A stretch of 64,000 nt of DNA from Mesorhizobium prunaredense (lineage in GTDB: Bacteria > Pseudomonadota > Alphaproteobacteria > Rhizobiales > Rhizobiaceae), in NCBI RefSeq assembly GCF_900156895.1, contig NZ_FTPD01000056.1, forward strand, positions 263,084-327,083. The letters run 5' to 3'. Under the pieces are notes generated by a model. That model ran no database searches. It was not told the origin of the DNA and saw only the letters and a list, made by a program, of their open reading frames with translations. This document shows, piece by piece, positions 16,515-24,248 of the stretch. Numbering within the stretch: position 1 is the first letter of the stretch; each line of letters opens with the position of its first letter. A program made the position numbers and the translations under genes.

Positions 16515-17597
16515 ATGCGAGTTGGTATCGTGGGCGCCGGGTCGATCGCGTTTGGAGTTGCCTGTCTGCTGGAGCAGATGGGACATCAGGCCATGCTCTG
16601 GTCGCCATCGGGCGAGCGCACGAAGGAACTCGCGACGGGCAAGGCGCTCACCGCTTCCGGCGCGATCACGGGAAAGTTTCATCCGAAGGTCGCAGCAGGT
16701 GCTGCCGACCTTGTGGACGGTGTCGAGGTAGTCGTGGTCGCTCTGCCCGGCTATGGGCACAAGTTCGCATTCGACGCGATTGGGCCGCATGTGCGTGCCG
16801 ACCAGACCGTCATCATCAGCTCGCACGCCTCGTTCGGCGCGCTCTATCTGTCGCGCGAACTCGCGGCACACGGCGTGACGGCAACCATCATTGCCTGGGG
16901 AACCACAGTCGTTGCAGGACGGCAGAAGGGCCAGGCCGAAGTCAATGTCTCGACTGTGCGCAAGAAAGTAGACATCGCCACTGTTCCCCATGCGCGCGGC
17001 ACCGAAGGCCTGGCGCTGTGCGAAAAGCTGTTCGGCGATCGCTTTGTCGACCGTGGCAGCCTGATGGCAATCGCGGTCAGCAACCTCAACCCGCAGAATC
17101 ACATGGGGATCGCGCTCTGTAATCTGACGCGCATGGAGCGCGGCGAGACCTGGAGCCAGGGCCAGAACGTCACGCCCAAGGTTGGACGGTTGCTCGAGCA
17201 ACTCGACGAGGAGCGGCTGGTGATCGCTGCCGCGCTCGGGCAGGACGTGCGCACCATCTTCCAGCACTTCCATCTTTCGTTCCACGTGCCGCTGGCCTCG
17301 ATCTCGCAGATGAACCAGGCGATGCATGAAGCCGGCAATGGCGGGCAAGGACCGACGACGGCGGACAGCCGCTATGTTCTCGAGGACGTGCCCTTCGGTC
17401 TGGTCGCAACAGCCAAGCTGGGCCGTCTCGTCGGCAAGCCGGCTGCGTTGCATGAATCCGGTATCCAGATTTTTTCGGCGCTTTATGGACGCGATTTCGT
17501 CAGCGAGAACGATCTTCTCCCGGCGCTGGACATTGACGCTATGTCGCTCGACGATCTCTGTCGGCTTTCGCGCGACGGCTACGGTCTCCCGGCCTGA
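16515..17597 (+). CDS. Opine dehydrogenase-like NAD(P)-dependent oxidoreductase
   Basis: The N-terminal domain has a Rossmann motif GIVGAGSIAFGVACLLEQMG with a following WSPSG loop, and VVVALPGYGHKFAFD at the nucleotide pocket. The C-terminal domain has the NPQNHMGIALCNLTR stretch with a conserved histidine, as in the octopine/nopaline dehydrogenase family that makes or cleaves the secondary-amine bond of opines. The 360-residue length fits. The gene begins 132 bases after the AhpD-like gene; that gap holds no gene. With a MATE exporter next and a polyamine-type importer upstream, the protein probably acts on an amine or opine-like metabolite. Confidence 0.8.
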   Translation: MRVGIVGAGSIAFGVACLLEQMGHQAMLWSPSGERTKELATGKALTASGAITGKFHPKVAAGAADLVDGVEVVVVALPGYGHKFAFDAIGPHVRADQTVIISSHASFGALYLSRELAAHGVTATIIAWGTTVVAGRQKGQAEVNVSTVRKKVDIATVPHARGTEGLALCEKLFGDRFVDRGSLMAIAVSNLNPQNHMGIALCNLTRMERGETWSQGQNVTPKVGRLLEQLDEERLVIAAALGQDVRTIFQHFHLSFHVPLASISQMNQAMHEAGNGGQGPTTADSRYVLEDVPFGLVATAKLGRLVGKPAALHESGIQIFSALYGRDFVSENDLLPALDIDAMSLDDLCRLSRDGYGLPA

Positions 17598-17598
17598 C

Positions 17599-18918
17599 AT
17601 GGAAGAAGCGCCCCACCCAACGGGGGCCATGGACTGGAACCGCCGGGTGGTGACGCTGGCGCTTCCGATCATTCTGGCCAATCTCGCGCTACCGATACTT
17701 GCCATGGTCGATACGACCGTGGCCGGGCACCTGAGTGGCCCTCAGCACCTCGGTGGCGTTGCGCTGGGCGGCATCCTGTTCAGCTTCCTGTTCTGGAGCT
17801 TCGGTTTCCTGCGGATGGCAACAACGGGTCTCGCTGCGCAGGCCTACGGAGCCAACGACCATGTCGAATTGCGCAAGCACCTCCTGCGTGCCTTGCTGAT
17901 CGCTACTCTGTCGGGCGTCGTGATCGTTTGCTTGCAGTGGCCGATCATCAGCGCAGGCATCACTCTGATGGGCGGCAGCGGGGCGGTGCAGCATAGCGCG
18001 GCGGACTACGCTTATGCGCGGATTTGGTCGTCGCCGGCGTCGCTGGGCAATTTTGTGGTGCTCGGCTATCTGCTCGGCAGCCAGCGCGTGTCCTTGGCAC
18101 TGGTCCTGCAGATCGGCATGAATATTCTCAATCTTGCGGCTACTCTCTTTCTCGCCATTGGCCTGAATTGGGGCGTCGCCGGCATCGGCGCAGGCACTGC
18201 AGTCGCGGAATGGGCGACATTCCTCACAGCGCTGCTTTTTGTAAAACCCTTCAAGGGAATGAACCCGGCGATACTTGGGGCCATCCTCAACCGGGCAGCC
18301 TTCGTAAGATTGTTCAGGGTCAACATAGACATTTTCCTGCGCAGCTTCTTCCTGCTGGTCTCGTTCGGCTGGTTCACGCGTGCGGGAGCCGCCGAAGGCG
18401 ACGTCGTACTGGCTGCGAACGCGGTACTGATGAACCTGCACAGCTTCATGGCCTACGGCCTCGATGGATTCGCGCATGCGACGGAAGCGCTGGTCGGCTC
18501 GGCCATAGGCTCCAAGGACCGGACGGCATTGCGCGGCGTGATCAGGGCTGCGGGCATCTGGTCGCTGGCAGTGGCGCTGCTGTTCTCACTGTCCTACTGG
18601 TTGGCGGGCGATGCGATCGTCAGCCTGCTGACCGACCAGCAGGCAATCAGGGAAACGGCAGCCAGGTTTTTGCCCTATGTCGTCATCCTTCCAATCGCGT
18701 CATTTGCAGGCTTTCTCCTGGACGGTGTTTTCATCGGAGCACTGCGAACCCGCGAATTGCGCAACAGCATGTTCCTGTCGACCGTGGTGTTTCTCGCGGT
18801 TGCCTGTCTGCTGCAGGCTTCATTGGGAAACCACGGGCTTTGGATCGCGATGATCGCGTTCATGTTGTTTCGCGCCGGCGCGCTCGGAAGTTATCTCGGC
18901 CGCATATTGCGAGCTTAG
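17599..18918 (+). CDS. MATE family efflux transporter
   Basis: The start at 17599 lies one base after the previous stop. The 439-residue protein has twelve hydrophobic segments and the MATE N-terminal signature LALPIILANLALPILAMVDT with TTVAGHLSG, and LRMATTGLAAQAYGANDH after helix 2, which is closest to the DinF branch. MATE proteins export organic cations or drugs in exchange for protons or sodium. As the last gene of the operon it may expel a toxic product or secrete an opine-like compound made by the upstream dehydrogenase. Confidence 0.88.
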   Translation: MEEAPHPTGAMDWNRRVVTLALPIILANLALPILAMVDTTVAGHLSGPQHLGGVALGGILFSFLFWSFGFLRMATTGLAAQAYGANDHVELRKHLLRALLIATLSGVVIVCLQWPIISAGITLMGGSGAVQHSAADYAYARIWSSPASLGNFVVLGYLLGSQRVSLALVLQIGMNILNLAATLFLAIGLNWGVAGIGAGTAVAEWATFLTALLFVKPFKGMNPAILGAILNRAAFVRLFRVNIDIFLRSFFLLVSFGWFTRAGAAEGDVVLAANAVLMNLHSFMAYGLDGFAHATEALVGSAIGSKDRTALRGVIRAAGIWSLAVALLFSLSYWLAGDAIVSLLTDQQAIRETAARFLPYVVILPIASFAGFLLDGVFIGALRTRELRNSMFLSTVVFLAVACLLQASLGNHGLWIAMIAFMLFRAGALGSYLGRILRA

Positions 18919-19085
18919 TTCCTGGTCGGCCAGACCGAGTGAGTGTCGTCGATTACGAATGGGTGCGAATGCCGGCGGCCGTGCGCCTGGACCAGATGCG
19001 GATGATCGATGGGGAGGTCGTCATGATCGTGCTCCACCACCTCCGGATCGGCCGAGGGCCAGAGGCTCAATGCCAAACCCACCGA
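18915..19085 (-). pseudogene. Fragment of an MFS transporter C-terminus
   Basis: The minus strand encodes SVGLALSLWPSADPEVVEHD and then HDDLPIDHPHL, a histidine-rich tail ending HPFVIDDTHSVWP. I recall this tail from the C-terminal ends of some rhizobial MFS transporters. Nothing upstream resembles the remaining eleven or twelve helices, so only the last 55 or so codons survive. It converges on the MATE gene and overlaps its stop by four bases. The family assignment rests on recall and is not certain. Confidence 0.4.
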
Positions 19086-19306
19086 TGCCGCGCGAGACAC
19101 GCGAGGATAATAGCGGCGACCGGCAAGCCAGTCCGCTTCCGGCCCAGACTGCCGGGCGGCAATGCCTCTGGAGGTCATGGATGCGCCCAACTTCGGTCGT
19201 TCAGAGCGGCCGCTACAATGTCGGCTGCTTGGGGCATTCATGACATTGAGGCAAAGAGCCACAGCTGCGCACCTTGCCGATGTCGACAGCGACGCGCAGT
19301 ATATAC

Positions 19307-19639
19307 TTAATGTGGGAGAATTAGAGAGACGTTTATGCGAGGTGCGAAAAAGCAACGCCAATACAGCTGATTAGTTACGACGTAAGTACTCTCGCAGATG
19401 TGGTATTGGCCGTCCGGGGATTCCTGTACACGGTCCCGTGGGATGGTGAAATTATGCGGCAAGTAAGTGTAACCACCGTCTATCCTGGACCGTACCGACG
19501 ACCGAGGTATGGCGCGGCAATCAGAGCCACCGCAACACCTGAATTTCGTCAGGGGGTCAATCCTGTCCTCGTACCAATCATGGGCGCTAGCGGCAGTTGC
19601 GGTGGCGATACACATTGCCGTGAAGACGAGGCTTCGCAT
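19307..19639 (-). CDS. Small secreted cysteine-containing protein, 110 residues
   Basis: A signal peptide is clear (MRSLVFTAMCIATATAASAH, cleavage near residue 19). The mature part begins HDWYEDRIDPLTKFRCCGGS followed by DCRAIP, and has two more cysteines near the end. A mature N-terminus HDWY followed by CCGGxDC is shared by a group of periplasmic proteins of unknown function in rhizobia and related bacteria. The cysteines probably form disulfides or bind a metal. The stop region is AT-rich and there are no operon partners. Confidence 0.65.
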   Translation of the reverse strand: MRSLVFTAMCIATATAASAHDWYEDRIDPLTKFRCCGGSDCRAIPRSSVRSRIDGGYTYLPHNFTIPRDRVQESPDGQYHICESTYVVTNQLYWRCFFAPRINVSLILPH

Positions 19640-19829
19640 GGCGTTCCCCAGGTATTTGGCAGGCGCTGCTCTTTCGAGCGTCTATGTATATTAGCGTACC
19701 ATTAAAAATACCATTGGCCTCCGACCGACTGACGCAGCTCCAGCAAGCGACGCTCGCGTTGAAAGACCACATTGGGTCGGCAGTTCTGGTGGTCGCTCCG
19801 GAGTGTCGCGGAGATTGGCATCTCCTGCA

Positions 19830-20047
19830 TCAGCTATCGTGTTCAGGGTAGCAACCATCCTTGGCAGCGGCCTCCAAGGCCGTCCTTACGTCGTCGGGTG
19901 TGCCCTCGCCTTCAAGGCCTTAGCTGCCTCCCTCCTCCCTCCACTTCGGCCCCTGCGTGGCCCACTCAAGAATTCCGCAGGCGGCACCTGCGACGTCGCT
20001 GCGGCCGCAGGTGAGCCAGGTCGTCGGTCTCGATGTGGACCGGAGGG
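19830..20047 (-). pseudogene. Frameshifted DUF982 family gene
   Basis: Three frames together reconstruct a DUF982-like protein: GFSPPVHIETDDLAHL at the start, then PAEFLSG and REAAKALKA in a second frame, then EGEGTPDDVRTALEAAAKDG to a stop at 19830 in a third. DUF982 proteins are short (about 80-100 residues) and abundant in rhizobia, ending in a similar GxxTPDDxRxAFxxAAxxA motif. At least two indels break the frame. The 190 bases between this remnant and the secreted protein gene contain nothing recognisable. Confidence 0.55.
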
Positions 20048-20079
20048 CTGAAACCAATGTGGGCGTAACCTAGGGGCGG

Positions 20080-20265
20080 CTAGGGAGCTTTGTCGTCCTT
20101 GGCCTTACCAATGGCCTCGAGCAATGAAGCCAGTGTTGGAGGTAATTCTGGATCAACCGCCAGCCCCAACAGCTTGTGTACGTGACGACGATTGTCTTCG
20201 GTGCCGATCAATTCGCGAACGGCGTCGGCAAGGGTCTTATGGCCTGCTCTGTCACGCGTTGCCAT
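20080..20265 (-). CDS. Small hypothetical protein, 61 residues (paralogue of the next gene)
   Basis: The product contains LADAVRELIGTEDNRRHVHK and LLGLAVDPELPPTLASLLEA. The core EDNRRxxxKxLGLxxDxxLxPxL is shared with the gene starting at 20497, so the two are tandem paralogues. Both begin MATR. It is a soluble, helical protein with no signal or membrane segment. I do not recognise the family. The shared core, conserved despite different flanks, is the main argument that both are real genes. Confidence 0.55.
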   Translation of the reverse strand: MATRDRAGHKTLADAVRELIGTEDNRRHVHKLLGLAVDPELPPTLASLLEAIGKAKDDKAP

Positions 20266-20299
20266 CTACGGACACCGGAATGAGTTACCATGAGGAACT

Positions 20300-20497
20300 T
20301 CAGGGCGATGGGGGGTTCTCGTCAGCCACCTCTTGCTCTCGCCGCTCAAGCTCCTTCTGAAGCTCCAGAGCTAATGCGACAAGCCTCGGCGACAGGGTTT
20401 GATCGCCTTCCAGTCCTAATCGCTTGCGTAGACTCCGACGATTGTCTTCCGAACGGACCAGTTCTCGGAAGCCACGATCGCTCTCTCTGGTTGCCAT
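20300..20497 (-). CDS. Small hypothetical protein, 65 residues (paralogue of the next downstream gene)
   Basis: The start at 20497 is set by AAGGTGA six bases upstream and by alignment of the MATR start with the neighbouring paralogue. The core reads FRELVRSEDNRRSLRKRLGL followed by EGDQTLSPRL, then an Arg/Glu-rich C-terminus. It lies 34 bases upstream of its paralogue on the same strand, a likely two-gene unit arising by duplication. Function unknown. Confidence 0.55.
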   Translation of the reverse strand: MATRESDRGFRELVRSEDNRRSLRKRLGLEGDQTLSPRLVALALELQKELERREQEVADENPPSP

Positions 20498-20726
20498 GAC
20501 GGTCACCTTTAGCTTTGAACGCAACTCGTCGATTGCTAAAGGGTTCCATGAGGGGCCGGATTATTAGCTAAAGCGCGCGTCGCGGCTGAATGGATCCACG
20601 CGACGCGCTTTAAGTTCTTGTTTTATGCATTGTCGTTATCGCAAAGCCGCTGCGCACCCTCGGTTCAAGCCCGAGGGCATGCTTTTGCGCGACATGCATT
20701 AGACCTTCCGAGCGGTGATCGGATAA

Positions 20727-20966
20727 CTAAGCGGGATTGAGCGGATACTGCTCGTGCTCATCGAAAGCCACGAACAGGCCCAAAGCGGCAGCGACTTCGA
20801 GGATAGCTTCGATCAGATCGTCATTGGATGCGACCAAACCAGGCGCAGCCTGCCGAACCTGGATTAATGCCGCTCTGACCGAGACGGTGTCGCCATAGCC
20901 GGCCCTGTTGAGGACTGCGGCAATCGCCTGATCTAGAACTGGACCGACCCTATGGACGATGCTCAT
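20727..20966 (-). CDS. Small hypothetical protein, 79 residues
   Basis: The start at 20966 is chosen because a purine-rich GGGAAGGTGG lies just upstream. The product (MSIVHRVGPVLDQAIAAVLN, then RAGYGDTVSVRAALIQVRQA) is helical and ends with an acidic, tyrosine-containing tail. There is no signal peptide. I do not recognise the family. The gene lies between the small paralogue pair and clpV on the same strand, with about 170 bases on the clpV side containing nothing recognisable. Confidence 0.5.
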   Translation of the reverse strand: MSIVHRVGPVLDQAIAAVLNRAGYGDTVSVRAALIQVRQAAPGLVASNDDLIEAILEVAAALGLFVAFDEHEQYPLNPA

Positions 20967-21134
20967 CCACCTTCCCCCCCGGGAACGCGAGAGAGTAATA
21001 GTAGCGTGTCTGAGGCCGGGATGCAACCCCTGCGCGAAACCACACCAAATCGGCTCTGGTGCTCGGGCGCCAAATGCGAACGGATCAACCCTGAGCGGTC
21101 CCACGGCTCCGGCTAACCACAGATTGCTCCAGAG

Positions 21135-23915
21135 CTATTCGAAGGAATAGGTGAAACCTCCTTCGGAGGCTCCGACCGTCACCTTCGTCATCTTTTCGCC
21201 CTCGAGCGACCGGTTCAGCACGCCGCGGCTCAATTCCGGCAGAAGCGTGTTTGTCAAAATGGCGTCGATCATTCGCCCGCCGGATTCGATCTCGGTGCAG
21301 CGGGCTTTGACCAGATCCATGACACCGTCACCGATCACCAACTCGGCATCGTTGCTCGAGCGCAGGCGGCGGGCGATCTTGGCGAACTGATGGCGGGTGA
21401 TCGCTTCGATCATCATGTCCGAGAGCGGGTAGTAAGGGATGGTCACCACCCGGCCAAGAAAGGCCGCTGGGAAAACCTTCAGCAACGGGGCGCGCAATGC
21501 CGTGTCGAGATCATCGAGCCCCGCCCGTACCGTGCCGCTTCTGGTCCGGTCCATGATGACTTCGGAGCCAACGTTCGAGGTGAGCAGGATCAGCGTGTTC
21601 TTGAAATCGATCCGCCGGCCTTCACTGTCGTCCATCATTCCCTTGTCGAAGACCTGGAAGAAGATCTCATGCACGTCCGGGTGCGCCTTCTCGACCTCGT
21701 CAAGCAGGATCACCGAATAGGGCTTGCGCCGAACCGCCTCGGTGAGGATGCCGCCCTTGCCGTAGCCGACATATCCGGGTGGTGCGCCCTTCAAGGTAGA
21801 GACCGTATGCGCCTCCTGGAACTCGGACATATTGATCGAAATGAGGTTCTGCTCGCCGCCATAGAGCGTCTCGGCCAGGGCCAGCGCGGTTTCGGTCTTG
21901 CCGACGCCCGAGGGACCGCAGAGCAGAAAAACCCCCACCGGCTTTTCGGGCGCGCCGAGCCCGGCGCGGCTGGTCTGCACGCGCTTGGCAATCATTTCCA
22001 TGGCGTGATCCTGACCGACCACGCGCTCGGACAGTGTGACGGCGAGCCGCAGCGCCTTTTCGGTCTGGCTCGACAGCATCCGGCCAGTCGGGATGCCGGT
22101 CCAGTCCTGCACCACCGCCGCCACGGCGTTGCGGTCGACCGACGGCAGGATCAGCGGCGTCTCGCCCTGCGCTTCTGTCAGTTCGGCCATCAGCTCGCGC
22201 AGCCGCGCGAGATCGGCAGCCGGATCGGGTGGAGAAGGATCGGCAGTAATCGTTGCTGCCGCATCGGATTCAGACGCATCGGTTTCAGGCGCATCGGTTT
22301 CAGGCGCTTTGACCTCGGGGGCATCGGCGCCTGCGGTTTCGGCGACCGCCCCCGAAGGCTCCACGGCGTCGAGCGGCACACCCTCGCCGCGCAGCCTGGC
22401 GCGCAGTTCGAGTATCTCGCCAACCAGCGCCTTTTCCCGATCCCAACGTTGCTGCGCGGCAGCAAGCGTGAGTTCGGTCTCGGCAAGCCCGGTTTCGACC
22501 CGAGCCTGCCGGTCGGCCACGTCGATGCCGATCGCTGCCTCGCGGCCGATGATCGCGCGCTCGACCTCCAGCGCCTGGCGGCGGCGCATGATGTCCTCCA
22601 CCTCCGCCGGGGTGGCATGCTGCGAAATGGCGACACGGGCGCAGGCGGTGTCGAGGAGGCTCACGGCCTTGTCGGGCAGTTGCCGTGCCGGGATGTAGCG
22701 GTGGGACAGGCTGACCGCAGCCTCGATCGCCTCATCGAGTATCTGCACCTTGTGATGCTGCTCGAGGACACCGGCGACACCACGCAGCATGAGAACGGCG
22801 ACCGCTTCCGACGGCTCATCTATCTTGACGACCTGGAAGCGACGGGTAAGCGCCGGGTCCTTCTCGATGTGCTGCTTGTATTCGGCCCACGTCGTTGCTG
22901 CGATCGTGCGAAGCTCACCGCGCGCCAGCGCCGGCTTCAGCAGATTGGCCGCATCACCGGTTCCTGCGGCGCCGCCGGCGCCGATCAAGGTGTGCGCTTC
23001 GTCGATGAAGAGGATGACCGGCATTTCGGAGGATTGAACCTCGTCAATGACCGCCTTCAGCCGTTTTTCGAATTCACCCTTTACGCTGGCGCCCGCCTGC
23101 ATCAGGCCGACATCGAGCATGCGCACGCTGACGCCCTGCAGCGTCGGCGGCACGTCGCCCTCGGCAATGCGCAAGGCAAAGCCCTCGACGACCGCGGTTT
23201 TGCCGACCCCCGCCTCGCCGGTCAGGATCGGATTGTTTTGCCGGCGCCGCATCAGGATGTCGACGATCTGCCTGATCTCGGGATCGCGCCCGACGACCGG
23301 ATCGATCTTGCCGTCGCGGGCGCGCTGGGTCAGGTCGGTCGCATATTTGGCCAGCGCCGAATCCCCGCCCGCAGCCCGCCGCGGTATTTCGGCGGCGGCA
23401 ACCGCAGTCGCGGCGCCGGCTTCGAGTGAACCCTCCATGACGTCGGCGAACCGCGCAATAACGGCCTGCGCATCGATCTTGTCGAATTCGCCGCTGATCT
23501 TCGACAGCAGGCCTTCCAGCACCGGCGTCTTCAGGCAGGCGAGCAGAATATGCGCACTGCGGACTTCGTCGACGCTGAATTCCAGCCCCGCCAGGCCCCA
23601 GGCCTCCTGGATGGCGTGAAAGATATGATCGGAAAATTCCTCGATTGAAGTGGCGCCATAAGGCAGCTTGTCGACGGCGCGGGTCATATCGGCCGTGAGC
23701 CGGCTCGCATCCACCCCGGCGTCTGCCAGTATCAGTTGAACATCCGAGCGCTCGGAAAGCACCAGTTGCTCGACGAAGTGAACGAGCTCGACATAAGGAT
23801 TGCCGCGCAGTTTGGCGGTGTCTGCCGCAGCCTTGAAGGCGCGCAAACAGACAGGGTTGAGCTTGCCGACCAGTTCCTTGCGTTTGAAGCTCTGCGACGA
23901 CCGGCGCTGTTCCAT
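21135..23915 (-). CDS. clpV: T6SS AAA+ ATPase ClpV (TssH)
   Basis: ClpV disassembles the contracted TssB-TssC sheath so the injection machine can fire again. The 926-residue protein has the Clp N-terminal domain (residues 1-150), a first AAA+ domain with Walker A GEAGVGKTAVVEG and Walker B VILFIDEAHTLIGAGG, a coiled-coil middle domain, and a second AAA+ domain with GPSGVGKTETALALAETLYG and SVILLDEVEKAHPDVHEIFF. The start at 23915 has GGAGGAG nine bases upstream; the upstream in-frame ATG at 24041 lacks one. An unusual Ala/Pro/Glu/Asp-rich segment of about 60 residues is inserted between the middle domain and AAA2. The gene diverges from the tssA operon. Confidence 0.96.
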   Translation of the reverse strand: MEQRRSSQSFKRKELVGKLNPVCLRAFKAAADTAKLRGNPYVELVHFVEQLVLSERSDVQLILADAGVDASRLTADMTRAVDKLPYGATSIEEFSDHIFHAIQEAWGLAGLEFSVDEVRSAHILLACLKTPVLEGLLSKISGEFDKIDAQAVIARFADVMEGSLEAGAATAVAAAEIPRRAAGGDSALAKYATDLTQRARDGKIDPVVGRDPEIRQIVDILMRRRQNNPILTGEAGVGKTAVVEGFALRIAEGDVPPTLQGVSVRMLDVGLMQAGASVKGEFEKRLKAVIDEVQSSEMPVILFIDEAHTLIGAGGAAGTGDAANLLKPALARGELRTIAATTWAEYKQHIEKDPALTRRFQVVKIDEPSEAVAVLMLRGVAGVLEQHHKVQILDEAIEAAVSLSHRYIPARQLPDKAVSLLDTACARVAISQHATPAEVEDIMRRRQALEVERAIIGREAAIGIDVADRQARVETGLAETELTLAAAQQRWDREKALVGEILELRARLRGEGVPLDAVEPSGAVAETAGADAPEVKAPETDAPETDASESDAAATITADPSPPDPAADLARLRELMAELTEAQGETPLILPSVDRNAVAAVVQDWTGIPTGRMLSSQTEKALRLAVTLSERVVGQDHAMEMIAKRVQTSRAGLGAPEKPVGVFLLCGPSGVGKTETALALAETLYGGEQNLISINMSEFQEAHTVSTLKGAPPGYVGYGKGGILTEAVRRKPYSVILLDEVEKAHPDVHEIFFQVFDKGMMDDSEGRRIDFKNTLILLTSNVGSEVIMDRTRSGTVRAGLDDLDTALRAPLLKVFPAAFLGRVVTIPYYPLSDMMIEAITRHQFAKIARRLRSSNDAELVIGDGVMDLVKARCTEIESGGRMIDAILTNTLLPELSRGVLNRSLEGEKMTKVTVGASEGGFTYSFE
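22261..22305. repeat. Three 15-bp tandem repeats inside clpV
   Basis: Three in-frame copies of GCATCGGTTTCAGGC (the first with two changes) encode the repeated PETDA-type pentapeptide (KAPETDAPETDASESDAA on the protein strand) in the acidic linker of ClpV. A 15-base unit preserves the reading frame, so copy number may vary between strains. Confidence 0.75.
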
Positions 23916-24161
23916 CGAACCTGCTCCTCCAATCTGCCAGCCAATAAACTGCCACATAAGCAGCGACTTGACAAAGAGCGTTATGGACGGGGCGACCGGT
24001 GCTCGATTCAGTCGACTTCTTCCGTCCCAGCAAAAGCCCACGCCATCGGCTACAAACAGCCATATAATGCCCGCCTCTTTGCGATAGATTCACATACAGG
24101 GTTCGACAATCGCGCCACCGATTTCGGGCTCCGGGACCCGGCTTGCAAGCTCCCATTAAGA

Positions 24162-24189
24162 TTGAGCAGCAACTAAATTGTGGTAAAGT
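24162..24189 (+). promoter_or_regulatory. Candidate sigma-70 promoter of the tssA operon
   Basis: TTGAGC and TAAAGT are separated by 16 bases, and the predicted start of transcription near 24197 lies about 50 bases before the preferred tssA start at 24249. The region is AT-richer than its surroundings. It is a by-eye match of moderate quality; a sheath operon this long may have other promoters. Confidence 0.3.
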
Positions 24190-24248
24190 GTCGCGGTGTG
24201 GTAACGTTGCGTTACGCACGGCACAAGGGCCGTTTGCTGGGGGTTGGT

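Noticed and set aside
18024..19310. A 428-codon plus-strand frame overlapping the MATE gene
   Set aside because: It is an out-of-frame reading of the MATE gene and of the remnants after it; no protein-like features.
21390..23429. A 679-codon open frame antisense to clpV
   Set aside because: Arg/Gly-rich composition typical of antisense shadow; clpV itself is beyond doubt.
23939..23954. TGGCAG-N8-GC sequence resembling a sigma-54 promoter for clpV (minus strand)
   Set aside because: The implied transcription start would fall within the clpV ribosome binding site, and the -12 element has a mismatch.
24180..24248. A longer tssA with a GTG start at 24180
   Set aside because: The added 23 residues look unlike TssA and overlap the likely -10 promoter element; the GTG at 24249 has a better ribosome binding site.
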